A DNA stretch of 64,000 nt, taken from assembly GCF_008831285.2 (NCBI RefSeq), contig NC_045148.1:6577001-6641000 (forward strand), read 5' to 3'. Source of the stretch: Nymphaea colorata. Its lineage: Eukaryota > Streptophyta > Magnoliopsida > Nymphaeales > Nymphaeaceae. A program made the translations under genes and the position numbers. Every line of letters starts with the position of its first letter. The first letter of the stretch is position 1. Below, one piece after another: positions 24,701 to 36,949 of the stretch. The notes below the pieces were generated by a model. It saw only the letters and a program-made list of their open reading frames with translations. It ran no database searches and was not told the origin of the DNA.

Positions 24701-27700
24701 GAGTATACATAGATCCAAGTTTCTCTCGGAGCACATTAAAGCAGATTTTATTTTCTTGTGAAATATAGAACAAACTTCTATTAACATTACCAACAGCAGA
24801 AATATTCTGCTAGTACAAAAAATAGAGCTTTTTTGAAAATTATGTAGACCAAACATTTTAATGTCAAGGTCAAGTTTTCAACAGGAATAACCTTACAATG
24901 AGATATGAAGATCAAACATGAAAAGAGATACTTATACTGCATTCATAATTAAATTAAAGTTATTAAAGATAAATCAAATACAAATTAAACCATAAAATAA
25001 ACTTCCTCAAATAAAATGGATCTCCCAGTTAACGGAAGAGGAATGGACAGAAATTCATACCATCAGCCACAAGCTTTCAGCCTCTGAAATTGTTCCTTCT
25101 GTCAGAATGCCACATAAGAGATCATACATAGACTGTAATTCATCCTTAGAAATTGATGCAGAGCTAGACATAGCATATTTTATCTCTATTGTAAATCTTA
25201 AAATAGATAAACAAGTCGAATTGGGTACTGCTCTGCAAAGTTTTGAAATCAATTTCCTTCCTTCCTCTAGCCTTCCGACTTTGAGATGTAAAGAGACATA
25301 ATGCTTTGCAAGATCTTCAGTTATACAGTCGGAGGAACAAGCTCTTTCATAAACTCTTAATAAATTTGGAACAAACTCCATAACATCAAAAGGGATGCCG
25401 TTAAAATACAAATTCTCTGATTCTTCTTCTTCAGGTGCAATTATATTGGACCAGAACCTTGCATATAGTGAGAACATCTTCGCAGAAGGAACAACAGATA
25501 AAGCTTCCTCATAAACCTAGTCACAGGGACAATGGATAAGCAGAAAGCCATAAATTACAACAAAAAATAAAGTAGAATATACAATTCTTTCCTATAGAAT
25601 CACTAACTGCTACCTTCTAGAGCTTTCTTCCACGATCACAAACTAATAGTACACCAAAATCTGACATCAGAGGCTATCAACTGATACTGACAATTTCATT
25701 TTCTATTGGGGTACAAGAGAAGATGATCTTAAGTACTTATCCTATTTGTCGATTTGTCACACTCATATATGAAATTCATGATGAAACTGATTTTTTTCAT
25801 TTAACAATACATAACATATATAAATAATATGTTCCACATAATAAACGAATGCATAATGCACTTGTATATATCATGACCACCATGCTAACTGTTATATTAT
25901 TTTTGAACAAGCAACAGAGACAGAATTCAAATTTTCCTCCATGTTACTATCAGATAAAACAAACAGTGACAATGAAACACCAATAAGGTACCAAAGCTGG
26001 AGAATATTGCTCAATGAATAAATCAATTTGAGGACAAAATCAGTATACTAGACTTGAAAAGTAATGCAAACAAATGATACAGACATCGTCAATTTTTTTT
26101 TCCAGGACAAGGGAAAGCTCAGTTGTCATAGACCACAGCCAGATCTCCGAAATAGATCCATCACTTGTTAATGAAACGAAATAGTTGCAAGAAACATGCA
26201 GAAATACCTCCTCAGCTTTCTTCAACTGAGAAAGAAATGCATTGCCTGAATTATCCATTTTTCCATCTTTTGATACCATCATCCTAGCAAGCCAATCCCA
26301 GTAATTCTCTTCTCTTGAAAACCTTTCATGCATCTTTCCCATAATCTCTTTCTTTATTTCATCATGCAACAATAGATCCGCAGCATCTAAAATCTCCAGA
26401 AACCTTTTATGTAAACTCATGCTAGACACAGTAGCTTCAATAGCTTCATTATAAATTGCTCGAAACAATTCAGAGCCATGAGTTTGAAGAACATGCAGTT
26501 CATTGTCCGAGTTGAGTTCCTTGCCATCTATATTTGCAGGAGCCAACTTTTCATCATTCAGAGGCACAAATAGATCTTCATTTTCATCTTTCCAGGTCTT
26601 TTGATCATCACCTCCAACTTTTCCAATAACACCTTGATCTTTGACAAGAGCAATTTTTCTGGCTTTTAGTTTATTAAGGTATGTAAGCTCCATTCTCAGA
26701 TATTCAACCCATAGATCTTCTGATTGTGGGCAAGCTCTCAGTCCACTTTGCATTAAAGCACGAGCAGCAGGTACATTTAAATTGTGATCAAATTCCCAAG
26801 ATGCAGCATAAATCCAAAGGCCAGGGACATTCGGATGAAAACGAAGTGCTTCAGCAAGGGCCTGAGACATTTTAAGAATAGATTCAGAACTCTCAGAAAG
26901 AACATGAAAAGTACAGATTTAGACAACAAAAGGCTGCTGCAGTTCGCTGCATGCAAAAATACATGGATATCTATAGGCACATAATGTATCATGCTACAAA
27001 TCTAGGAAATTACAAATATATAACCCATAATGGAAGTTTGACTGCTACTAGCTTCCCTAAGTCCTAATATAAAGAACACAAATATAGAACAAAAGAGACC
27101 AACATTAAAAAAGCATCCAAAGCAATACCAGATAATAAGCTGGAAATCGATATTTAAGCAGATAATATAAAAGGTTTGGTCATCTAATGCTTCTAAATCT
27201 CCTTTGTATCAATTGCAGCAGGTAGGCTGTGTAATTGTTATGCAGTTGAGAATGTGTGTTTTTCTCTTTTATGTGTATGTAAACAGCCCATATATAGATT
27301 AGAAGGTATCAGAGCCCTGAAGGCAGCTGACTTTGCATGTGCACCTAAAAATTACCAGCTAATATATCACAAATTTGCTAATTTAGATCACATTTGAAGT
27401 GGTCTGTACACATGATACGCCACAAATACAAGGACATACCAATACACCTGTTTCTATCAAGCTTCTGGGGAGCCCTCCATCTCAGATTGGAAGAGGGGCG
27501 GTAGGGGAGGGGGAGTTTGGGAAGGGTCAGATCATAGTTAAAGTTGATCCTACAAATGCTCTTCTACAAAGTGAAATGACTGGATGAATTCAGAATAACC
27601 ATCCAAATGGATAATAAGAAAGCAACCAGTGGGGGAAAGCTCATATTTTTGTCAAGCAGATAAAAAGACAAGCTCAAACAAATGTCTCAACTTTCAACTT

Positions 27701-28760
27701 AAACAGAAAATTCACAGCTGAAAACAGTTAAGTGGAAAGTGCATCTCAACAAAACCATCGCAGGCAAAAAGGTTGGAAGCAAATATAATGCAAAGTTCAC
27801 TATTTCTTTGTCAAACTGCAAAGTGTGGAAATTGCGCCCCCCTCCTGAAAGTCCAGTCGTTCTCCACAATTCATCTTCAAACAACTTAAAACAGTCTAGA
27901 TGCCCCTAGCTCAATTCTCATTAATAGTAACACCCATCAATCTATCTGCTCCATAAGGAAGATAGGTGGTGGGTGCTCTAAATTTGATGCTGCTAAAATT
28001 CTAGAAGTTCCAAAATATAACAGAAAGAAAAGAGAGACGAGAATTTGATGAGAACCAAACTTTACGTAGACAGTAATCGAAGTGCATAAGCAATCAATAA
28101 AGAAAAGTGATAGACAATCGTAACCAGGACGATGGACATTGGGCATTCGAATATCAATGCGAAAAAAAAAACATCAACAATGAAAGGCCGTAAAGAACAT
28201 AAGAAAACAAAGAAAATAAACTGCATGTTAGGGATTTCAGGTTCAATCTTTTCAAATGCTTGTACGCTCCAAGGTCCCAACCCTTCCCACCCCTCCGCCA
28301 AAACAAAGAGGAAATACAGAGGCGAAAATTTATTGGCCATGCATAATCCTAGAATTACCCGCTTCATACGGCCATGGCGCCGTTCTTTGCAGAACTCCAA
28401 GTACCGGAACCAGAGACCTATGTCTCCCTTGAATCGGGTGACGGCCCTCTTGTAAATTTCGAGTATCTTGATAACGCTGGCAGTGTCAGAGACTGATTTC
28501 TTCCACTTCTTCTCGGTGCCCTTCGAGGCGCGGATGATGGCCTTCTTCCGGAGCTTCCTGAGAGAATCGAGCTGCGTCTCGTAGTTGATGTAGGCAATGA
28601 AATCCTGCTTGAGAGGAGATGGCCTCTTCAGGCGGTACTCGAAATCTCGCCGCTTCCTGACAATGTGCCTAATCTCCTGCCTGGTGAAGAGGCCCTTTTT
28701 CTCCAGGTCCTCAAGCTCGTCCACCATCCGCTCGAGCTTGTACTGAACCACGTCCCCCAT
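21725..28760 (-). CDS. UTP6: U3 small nucleolar RNA-associated protein 6 (UTP6), SSU processome
   Basis: Nucleolar component of the U3 snoRNP/small-subunit processome, needed for early pre-rRNA cleavages that yield 18S rRNA. Six exons on the minus strand: 28760-28359, 26861-26208, 25516-25061, 23066-22894, 22096-21913 and 21817-21725 (TGA). All are GT-AG with consistent phase; an arginine is split across exons 4 and 5. Product is 653 aa. The N-terminal UTP6 domain is clear (MGDVVQYKLERMVDELEDLE, GLFTRQEIRHIVRKRRDFEY), then HAT half-a-TPR repeats (IYKRAVTRFKGDIGLWFRYL, VPGLWIYAASWEFDHNLNVP, SEDLWVEYLRMEL, IELWRNYYSFELK). It ends with a short WRARKILK tail. ATG 28760 is chosen because GTG precedes it in frame and the family starts MGD/MAD. 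Introns are long (1497, 691, 1994, 797 and 95 bp) and carry repeats listed separately. No lesion is seen, so probably functional. Confidence 0.95.
22343..22687. repeat. ~177-bp tandem duplication in UTP6 intron 4
   Basis: Copy 1 is about 22343-22519 and copy 2 about 22520-22687. Both run from ATTGAC(A/G)TAATCATGTATAT through CATCAAGCAGATCCAATTC, CTCTTAAATATGCA and AGCATAAAACCTT to TTTGAGTAAAGTTCCAAATC. The copies differ by substitutions and a few small indels, so the duplication is old. Confidence 0.85.
23265..23574. repeat. ~154-bp diverged tandem duplication in UTP6 intron 3
   Basis: Copy 1 is about 23265-23418 and copy 2 about 23419-23574. Shared landmarks at constant offset: TGAC-AATACAA, CTGACCCT, AAGCT-TACT, TCAGCAAATTTTAGT and its close variant, and TAGCCTTGATGAA-ACAG against CAGCCTTGATGAACACAG. 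More diverged than the duplication in intron 4. Confidence 0.75.
27165..27316 (+). mobile_element. LTR-end and primer-binding-site relic in UTP6 intron 1
   Basis: 27305-27316 reads GGTATCAGAGCC, the usual plant LTR-retrotransposon primer-binding site complementary to the 3' end of initiator-Met tRNA. It is preceded by a LTR-like AT-rich stretch with ATATAAAAGG at 27167. No gag or pol follows within the intron, so this would be a short relic, antisense to UTP6. A chance match of 12 bases cannot be excluded. The LTR start is arbitrary. Confidence 0.4.
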
Positions 28761-28804
28761 TTTCACAGGCCAGACCTCGACACCACGAAACCAGCACAGA
28801 GGGA

Positions 28805-28836
28805 GAAGAGGAAGAAGAAGAAGAAGAAGAAGAAAA
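28805..28836. repeat. (GAA)n microsatellite in UTP6 5' leader
   Basis: A GGAAGA/(AGA)n run just upstream of the UTP6 start codon. On the gene strand it is a CTT/TTC-rich pyrimidine tract, common in plant 5' UTRs. Confidence 0.8.
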
Positions 28837-28839
28837 GGA

Positions 28840-30549
28840 AAACAGGAAGAAGAGGGTTTAAGACGGTAGGGCTTTTTGGGCGGCTATTTGCTGGTTGATC
28901 CGAGGAGGAGATCGGATCGCCAGCGGTCACGCACGCCACGACACGAACTATTGAACGAGCCCGAGATCAAGGAGCACGAATATGAGCCATGTCTTTGCTC
29001 AAAAAATGAGTTAAATATATATTACTTTAGGTCTGAAACAAAAACCAAACCCTTTAATTTTTTAGTATTTTAAATAAAAATATAAACATTTTAATATATT
29101 TATTAAAACTATTTTGATATATAACATGTTTTGAATCAAGTTCTTTTATGAAAAATGTTCATTTTTCTATTATCAAAGGGCTATTACTTTTTGCTTATTA
29201 TAAAAACACTATTAAAAACTAAAAATTGATGAATTAGTATATATTTTGCATCAACTTATCCTTAAAATCATATTGGTAAGGATAGATTAAAAAAAACACT
29301 TTAAATATCTAAGGATCTGTTTTTAATATATTTCAGTAAAGGTTCCATATGGTTGTTTTTAAATGTTGACTTCCATTATCTAATTGCTTGAATTTATGGG
29401 GATTGTAAGGTACAGTCAATGGGGATTGTAATCTCCTTGAGGAGGCTTACTGAGAGACGTACACCCATTGTGAAATTCATCCATCATTAATACCTTATGT
29501 TATCCCATTTCCAGTTCACAATCACATAGATTCTTAATGGAAGTTATGTGTATAATTCCCATCGAAATAGATTTTTAATGTACACTGACTCTTGTTCGTG
29601 TCATTTATATGTTTCGCAACATCATGCAATCTCTTCGCAGCACGTACAAGCCAGAAACGAGTAAGCAAACGATTTTGTCACCAACTGTCAACTATGAACG
29701 GTAAGTCTCATGTTAACATAATCTCCCACATTTTCTTTGCCCAATTATGAACCTTTTTGTTTTTAGGATACTTTGGGAACCTTTTTGTCTTCAAGAATTC
29801 TTGTCTTTTGTATGTTAAGTTAAAAATGACTCAAAATGTTGAACTGTAAATCCACAAATTTAAGAAATAAAATATTATTTCTTTTATGAAAGTATCAAAG
29901 TCTTGGAAAAAGTGCAAATGAAGTGAGGGTGCAGAATGTTACTATGAAGAACGTGGCATTTGCGGGTCATTTAGCATCCATAATAAACTGTTACTGTCAA
30001 GTGATTCTACCTCAACATTGAAACATTGAACTCTATGTTACAGGATCATATGAATATACTCTAGTTTTTAGGATAGTTTTATTAGATAGTAACAATTTGT
30101 TATCAGTACCAAAAAACCTTTTAATGGAGTGTTTGGTGACAGTAAAATTGGTTAGGTTCATTTCGCACTTTAAAATATATTTCATGAATCTACCTTATTT
30201 TTTAGGAATATATTTCATGAATCTACCTTACTTTTTAGGGCAGATGCATGAAACAAAAACATAAAGTTCCTAACAATACTACAAATGAACTAAAAATAAG
30301 ATAATGTGTTCCTAACATCGTACTTGATGGTGCAACAATGGCCAATGTCAACAACCCCATCACAACTGACCAGCGCTGTTGTGACAAGGTGATCTATTGA
30401 ACAGACCTCGTTATTTCACGTTGCTTTAGACGCATCAGGTTATTTTGTCGAGCCATCAATTAAACAATATTTAATATTTTTATGGTAATTTTTCTATAAT
30501 TTTGAGTTGTATAAGCAATACCTTTTACGTATTATTCTTTTTTTGTGTT

Positions 30550-30614
<65 letters not shown>

Positions 30615-31262
30615 AGGTAGAATAGTTACGCTAGCCATAAAATTTTCCATGACTAATGCATAAAGATTTGATTTGTGGTTATTGCAAGTACAAACTACAG
30701 CCAAAATCATGACAAGTGGTTTAGGAAAAATGTGGCTAGTGGAAGCAACAACCACAGTGATGAGTTTATGGTTGAAAAATACTTTCAACCATAATTTTTA
30801 GGTCTATAGCGATGATTTTGACTGGGTTAATAATTATCTTATTCTAAGTAAACAGACAGCCAAGCATGGTTTTATGGTTATTATTTTATCCTTGCTACGA
30901 CAGTTCAAATCTAATACTATGTTCTTAGCATTAACAAAGAGTTAACTGAAGGACCATTATTGATTAATATAAGGTAAAATTGGATTTGCAGCTAAAAACA
31001 ATTTTGTATCTAAGAACTAGTTAAAACATTATGCTTCAATATTTTAATCGTAACGTTTCACCCGTTTTGTTCTTTTTACTGATTCTCGATAGATATATGA
31101 GAGAATATCATGCGAATTCAATGCAATTTAACTTAAATCACCATATGACACCTTACAATATCCAATAAATACAGAAACTTCTTCGATAAAACGACACCGT
31201 TCTCCATTTTGGATAAAGGAACCTCACCACAAATACCATCTTTCAAAGACATAATTTCAAGT
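28840..31262. other. Intergenic spacer between UTP6 and glycine-rich protein gene
   Basis: AT-rich. Contains a 33-bp exact-to-near-exact tandem pair at 30175-30207/30208-30240 (ATATATTTCATGAATCTACC core) and a compound microsatellite (TC)n(TA)n at 30551-30611. No gene recognised. It presumably includes the UTP6 promoter at its left end and the 3' UTR of the glycine-rich gene at its right end. Confidence 0.5.
30551..30611. repeat. (TC)n(TA)n compound microsatellite
   Basis: About 11 TC units followed by about 19 TA units, uninterrupted. Confidence 0.95.
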
Positions 31263-32924
31263 CTAGCGCCCTCCACCACCGACTCCAACTCCAACTCCAA
31301 CTCCACCTCCGGCACCACCCCCAAGGCCACCTCCCTCCCCACCTCCACCACCAGCACCACCACCAACTCCACCACTACCTCCAGCTCCAACACCACCACC
31401 AGCCCCACCTCCTACTCCACCTCCAACACCACCACCAGCCCCACCTCCTACTCCACCTCCAACACCACCACCTGCTCCACCTGCAACACCACCACCTGCA
31501 CCGCCACCAACTCCAGCACCACCACCACCTCCAGCGCCAGCTCCACCGCCAAATCCTACGTTCACTCCTACACCGAAGCCGAATCCGCCTCCAATACCGG
31601 CACCACCTCCAGGGACGAAACCACCCCCTTGCCCAGGTCCTCCCTCAGCACCACCGCCAGTACCACCACCAGCACCAAAGCCTCCGCCCTGTCCTGACCC
31701 TCCATTAGCACCACCGCCTCCTCCACCTCCAAATCCTCCACCACCACCACCTACACCACCACCAGCACCAAAACCCCCACCTTTGCCAAAACCTCCCTCA
31801 ACACCACCACCACCACCACCACCTCCTCCTCCACCACCTACACCACCACCAGCACCAAAACCCCCACCTTTTCCAAAACCTCCCTCAGCACCACCACCAC
31901 CACCACCAGCACCCCCAACACCACCACCAGCACCAAAACCACCACCCTTTCCATAACCTCCTTCAGCGCCCCCACCGCCACCACCACCTCCAAATCCACC
32001 ACTGCCTGCGCCACCCCCTACACCACCACCAGCACCAAAACCACCACCCTTTCCATAACCTCCTTCAGCGCCCCCACCCCCACCACCACCTCCAAATCCG
32101 CCTGCGCCACCCCCTACACCACCACCAGCACCGAAACCCCCACCTTTTCCAGAACCTCCCTCAGCTCCGCCACCACCACCACCACCTCCAGCACCACCAG
32201 CTCCACCACCTATACCCCCACCAGCACCAAACCCTCCACCTTGTCCACCAGCACCGAAACCCCCACCTTTTCCATAACCTCCCTCAGCTCCGCCACCACC
32301 ACCACCACCACCAACTCCACCACCTATACCCCCACCAGCACCAAACCCTCCACCTTGTCCACCAGCACCACCCCCACCTCCACCTCCAAATCCTCCACCA
32401 CCACCTATACCACCAGCAGCACCACCACCTGCGCCACCTCCCGCACCATATCCTCCGCTATGTCCTGACCCTCCACCAGCTCCACCTCCAAATCCACCAC
32501 CCTTTCCATAACCCCCTTCACCACCACCACCACCACCACCTCCAACTCCTCCGCCTGAACCGCCACCACTGTGTCCATATCCTCCACCAGGATAGCCACC
32601 ACGTGGGTACCTACCACCAGGACCACCATAACCTGGATATCCACCACCAGGATACCCACCACCATATCCACCACCTGGATATCCTCCACCACCGTGCTTT
32701 TCACATTGCTTTGACCCACGACAAGTCTGGCCGTGTCCACGACGAGGACTGCCATACGGGCTATATCCATAATAACCTCGACGGCGAAGCTCTTCGCCAA
32801 ATGCATCTCTCCAGTCATCTTCTACACTGCTGCTACCATAGATAGTCCGAGCAGCAACGTGACCAACAGAGAAAACGGTAAGAACCATCACCACCACCAA
32901 CATTAGCCATTTTGGTGGAGGCAT
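31263..32924 (-). CDS. Glycine-rich secreted protein, 553 aa (putative cell-wall structural protein)
   Basis: An intronless open frame. ATG 32924 gives a signal peptide (MPPPKWLMLVVVMVLTVFSV, then a VAA/RT cleavage site near residue 25). A longer frame to 32978 would need a TTG start. The mature protein begins with a short charged segment (RTIYGSSSVEDDWRDAFGEE, then LRRRGYYGYSP) with two cysteines in TCRGSKQCEKH. A YPGGGY-type block (about residues 75-120) follows, then over 400 residues of glycine-rich repeats built on GGGFGAGGG(V/I)GGGAGG alternating with (A/V)EGG(Y/F/S)GKGGGF. The C-terminus is almost pure GGGAGGGVGGGV. Such proteins are usually exported to the cell wall, but the exact role is unknown. 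The repeat layout implies repeated slippage or unequal exchange, so copy number may vary between alleles and be misassembled. Function is inferred from composition and the signal peptide only. Confidence 0.85.
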   Translation of the reverse strand: MPPPKWLMLVVVMVLTVFSVGHVAARTIYGSSSVEDDWRDAFGEELRRRGYYGYSPYGSPRRGHGQTCRGSKQCEKHGGGGYPGGGYGGGYPGGGYPGYGGPGGRYPRGGYPGGGYGHSGGGSGGGVGGGGGGGGEGGYGKGGGFGGGAGGGSGHSGGYGAGGGAGGGAAGGIGGGGGFGGGGGGGAGGQGGGFGAGGGIGGGVGGGGGGGGAEGGYGKGGGFGAGGQGGGFGAGGGIGGGAGGAGGGGGGGGAEGGSGKGGGFGAGGGVGGGAGGFGGGGGGGGAEGGYGKGGGFGAGGGVGGGAGSGGFGGGGGGGGAEGGYGKGGGFGAGGGVGGAGGGGGGAEGGFGKGGGFGAGGGVGGGGGGGGGGGGVEGGFGKGGGFGAGGGVGGGGGGFGGGGGGGANGGSGQGGGFGAGGGTGGGAEGGPGQGGGFVPGGGAGIGGGFGFGVGVNVGFGGGAGAGGGGGAGVGGGAGGGVAGGAGGGVGGGVGGGAGGGVGGGVGGGAGGGVGAGGSGGVGGGAGGGGGEGGGLGGGAGGGVGVGVGVGGGGR

Positions 32925-33025
32925 ATTTCCCTTATTTACAGCTAGGAAACGGCTGGCGACGGTCTCTAAGACAAACAAGATTACCTTAAGTGGTGGTCGG
33001 GTGAATGCCGATGTAGAAGCAGACT

Positions 33026-33036
33026 CTTTTTTATAG
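33026..33036 (-). promoter_or_regulatory. TATA box of the 553-aa glycine-rich protein gene
   Basis: On the minus strand CTATAAAAAAG, about 105 bases upstream of ATG 32924. This leaves a leader of roughly 75 bases if transcription starts about 30 bases downstream. It also supports the 32924 start, the first ATG of the frame after the box. Confidence 0.6.
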
Positions 33037-35224
33037 CCTCCACTGGGACTCTAGGTGCCATTAGGAGAGGGCCTTTAATGGACACCCTCTCCCTGCGATG
33101 AATGCAGTTGAAGCAGTGCCATGCGTTTAATCACGAGCAGGGAGGAAGCCGTTCGCCTCTTTGCACAAGAGTGTCAATCATTGATCACAACTGCGGCCTC
33201 TTTTTTTATTTGTTTTTTGCTTTTCTGCTTTTTCTTTTCTTGTATCCTAATATCTGGCAAACTTCTTTGCATGTGAGTCTATTTTATGCACAAGTGAGGT
33301 CATAAATGCCTTAATAATAAAGGTGTGCATTTGCATGAGATTCTTAAAGTGCAACTGCTTATCGGGTCCTTTGCCAGCGAAGAGAAACTACTCAAAGTCC
33401 TTTACTTAGTTGCTGGACGTTAGCTTTAGAATGTTGCGAAGCTGATGAGTATTGCAAAGACATGATTTTGGAACTCATACATGCGTAAATGATCTAAAAA
33501 AAATTTACATGATTTTTATGCAAGTTTTCTCCTTTGATGTGTCTAAATAAGATACAGTAAGGACGAAAGTTCTCATGTATAGGCCGAAGAAGTGCGCAAA
33601 GGTTCATGCATACACGGATGGCAGCTATATGATGGAATGTAAATGCATAACCAGCCATGTCCTTATGTTGCTTGAGTTTTCTCGTGGTGTTTGCTCTTTA
33701 AGCTTGGTGGTCCGGTCTCACTCTTGATCCAGAAAGAACTTATGAAGGAATGTGAATGCAGAATGCAAGAGGATCTGCACCATAAAGGCATGCAGTTGTG
33801 TGCGTGTGACAAATTCATATTGAACCATATCAAAGGTTAATAGTGGTTCTTTAAAATAACCTTTGATTCTGATAATGAACGTCAATTGTCTACCTTTCAT
33901 GAAGTCTTCTCCAAAAAAATTAGAACGCTCACCTGCTTTCCAGACTTGTCAGATGCACGGCCATTATATGCAGATAGTTGGGAAAAAGACTTTCTCATGG
34001 ATATCAACTTCTTCACGGGAAGTCTGATTTTATTTTGGCCATCTTTGCACAGCTAGCAACTGACTTTTGCAGACACCATAAGAATTTTCCTGGTAACTTG
34101 TAGCTTGCACAGGAGCCCATATTGAATTTGGAATATTCCTTCATCTCAAATTCTCAAGGTAGTTAAGTTGCGGACCCAGTGGGAAGGTAGAATGGGCAGG
34201 CCATGGCTGTTAGATGGGTAGTTAATTTTTTATAAGGCATTTTGCATCGCTAGGGGTTTTTGTTTCTACTTTGGAAGAAAGCGAAACTAATTAAGTTGCC
34301 CATTAGTTAGTTTTTTTATCCCCCTTCATAACCCGATCACAATTGCAGTGTAATGCATCCTCAACCAACACTTGCCACAGGAACATATGCTTATAGTTGC
34401 AGTCAAATTGGGATGCCATGGATATATAGGATTCATCATGGTCCATCCCAATGCTGGAATCCAAAGTAGATATATAATGTATTGTCATTGTGGAAATGGG
34501 TTACTTATATTTTAGAAATGAAATCATATCTTTGTTTGAAAATGATATTGGGAGTTAAAGTTTGGCTACAATAGGGTTGAATGAAGCCTAATGAAATGGC
34601 TGCATATTGGGTATTTGTTTTTTGGGTGCTAGGAATCCCATATGGTTGATTTTATGCAAGAGTCCAAAGCCCAATCTTCATGGTGGCTAGGGCGCTGTGG
34701 TGGAAGGCCAGCACATGGAGCCCTGGAGTAGAGAATAATCAAAGATATATACAGTTGTTTCAATGAAAGGAACACCTTGTACAATATTTTCTCCAATAAA
34801 AGTTCGGACGTTTATGCATATCATGACATAGCTAGTCACTTCACTAAATCTAGATCATTTGTCTTTCAGAAAGAAGTTGACAATATCCAACCTGCAAATC
34901 AAGGAAAAATTGAGCAACTGCTGCAAATGATTGAAAGGGGCTGGGCCTCATCAAAGAAGAATAGAGGCCTTGCAGCAGCAACAAAGCAGCTTACTGAGAG
35001 GATTTTTTCCATTGCATTTGATGAATGAAGCAATGTCTACGATGTATAATGACCCCTCTTCGACACAGGCCTCAAATTCCAAGCCAAACTTTAGGAAGAA
35101 CTTGCAACCAACATGTGAAAGGAGGCTGACATTACCATAAATTGAAAAAAAATGCGCATTTGACCAATCCACAGAGATGAAGGAGAGATGTTTGAAGGGC
35201 AGTGAGAACGATATTGCACAACGT

Positions 35225-35235
35225 ACGTTCAGTTT

Positions 35236-35268
<33 letters not shown>

Positions 35269-35277
35269 GTTCAGTTT
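35225..35277. mobile_element. Poly(T) tract flanked by an 11-bp direct repeat
   Basis: ACGTTCAGTTT occurs at 35225-35235 and again at 35267-35277, bracketing CC plus about 29 T. A homopolymer of A/T between target-site-like direct repeats is what an extreme 5'-truncated LINE/SINE-type insertion (tail only, minus orientation) would leave. Replication slippage is the alternative. Confidence 0.45.
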
Positions 35278-35930
35278 ACTATGTCATATTTACCAGTATT
35301 AGGACTTCCAACTAGTTAAAAATATGACATCGGAGAAACTTATTCATGTACCCTCAATCTTCATATTTCATGGCTTAAATACCAATATCATGTGCGTTGA
35401 TTGCTAAACTAAAAAGGAAAAAGTTAAGACGCTTGTGTTCGTTGCAGTACCTCCAAATCATATTATAGTATTTATAAGGAAACTAGCTTGATATGTTCAT
35501 TTTGGGCTGTTCACATGGCAACCAAGATTGTCATTTTCGAAAAATCTATATAAAGAGAAAAAGAACACAACATGTTCTACTAAAGAGTTTGATCTTGGGA
35601 TCTTTAGGTTGTCAAAAGTGATGAGCTGTCTCTGTTGGCATAAATCCTATATATAGGACTTTGGGCAACTTAGATTGCTAGCAAAATTAAAAAGATGAGT
35701 ATGCTCAATCTAGGCATGCTTTTTATCATGATGTTAATTTAAAATTTACTGAATAAGTACATGTGGATCATAACTTGCTTTTACCTGCCAGTCAAAAATT
35801 CAAATAGGTAAAACCTACAATGCAAGCATAGACGGCCTTTTGTTGCATGCTAGAGGTGGAGCAAGAAAATTCAGGAAGGAACCATTATTTTAACAAATTC
35901 TCAAGGGGGAGGTCTTTTAAAAAAATGGCA

Positions 35931-35933
<3 letters not shown>

Positions 35934-35984
<51 letters not shown>
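35934..35984. repeat. (AG)25 microsatellite
   Basis: An uninterrupted AG dinucleotide run. Confidence 0.95.
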
Positions 35985-35987
<3 letters not shown>

Positions 35988-36949
35988 ATCACTGGAGGAC
36001 TGACATGGGCCACCGGTGATGGCAATTTCCCTTGCTAGGAAAGAGAATATGCTTTGTCAGGGAGAAGTCTTAGAGGACACTAGGTTGAAAAGGTGAGGCC
36101 CCTGTACTGGTAGGGTAAACCGCTGAGCATTTCCCCTTTGCTCTGACTGGCAATTGGATTTAGATGATTTGTTGATGGGTAAAATTAGCCTAGTCATTCT
36201 TTTCCATATCTTATTTTTGAAGAATTTTCATTTAGACAATTACACCTTTGCCCATACTTTCAAATATGGCTTCTCATGTTTTACTTTCTTGGTGTAAATC
36301 AATATTAAGAGTACCTTTTTAATCTAAAAAGGAAGTGCTGTAAAACATAACATTTCATATATGCTAAGATGTCATAGTTTAACTGATGTCATCTGACATG
36401 TTAGAGACAAGTGATGCAAGTATTTTGCATATAAAAAACAAAAAAGTGGGCCCTTAAATGAAAATTTCCATTCATTGTGTAATATTGATAAAAAAACTTC
36501 GATATACACATTCGGAAAATAGGTTCTCAAGACCCTCTAGGTCAGTACTCTTATTAAACTAATGCAAAGAACATAGCTAGATGCATGTGTTTGTATGTCC
36601 TAAAGATAGCAACTTTTTGTTGTATTTATAGTTCAAAACTTAGTAAAGGTCATACATTAGATTTACCTTTAGATAAATACGTGATCTCAGGTAACTACAT
36701 ATCTCACTCCTTCATTGAACGAGTCTTCTTTTTACCTTCTTAATTTCAAAACCTAGATGCCATGTATCCAATTTGAAAGCATAAGAAAGGACTTCTGGAT
36801 TGAATGCATTTCATGTGGCTACTCTATTTCTTGGGTTTGAAAACTAATGAAATTTTTTTACAGGCTAAAGCTTTAAAATTTTCCATGTCAAGCAGTCCTA
36901 TTATACAATAATCGAACACTCGATTCGATAGCTTTCTCATGAAAGCCCA

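Larger units (their letters stand above)
33040..36940. other. Intergenic region with simple repeats
   Basis: No recognisable gene. An 83-codon open stretch at 34777-35028 and others nearby have no identifiable domain. Simple sequence: a T29 tract at 35238-35266 and an (AG)25 run at 35934-35984, both treated separately. Confidence 0.45.

Noticed and set aside
31209..31697. Long Ser/Thr/Pro-rich open frame on the plus strand opposite the glycine-rich gene (also 32241-32468)
   Set aside because: It is the complement of glycine codons (GGN read as NCC, or shifted to ACC/CAC) and follows the repeats exactly. There is no start context, signal peptide or domain.
32925..32978. Upstream extension of the 553-aa glycine-rich protein to 32978
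   Set aside because: The codon at 32978 is TTG. ATG 32924 follows the TATA box properly and gives a clean signal peptide.
34777..35028. 83-codon frame (MYNIFSNKSSDVYAYHDI...) as a small gene
   Set aside because: No recognisable domain, weak coding character and no promoter or splice support.
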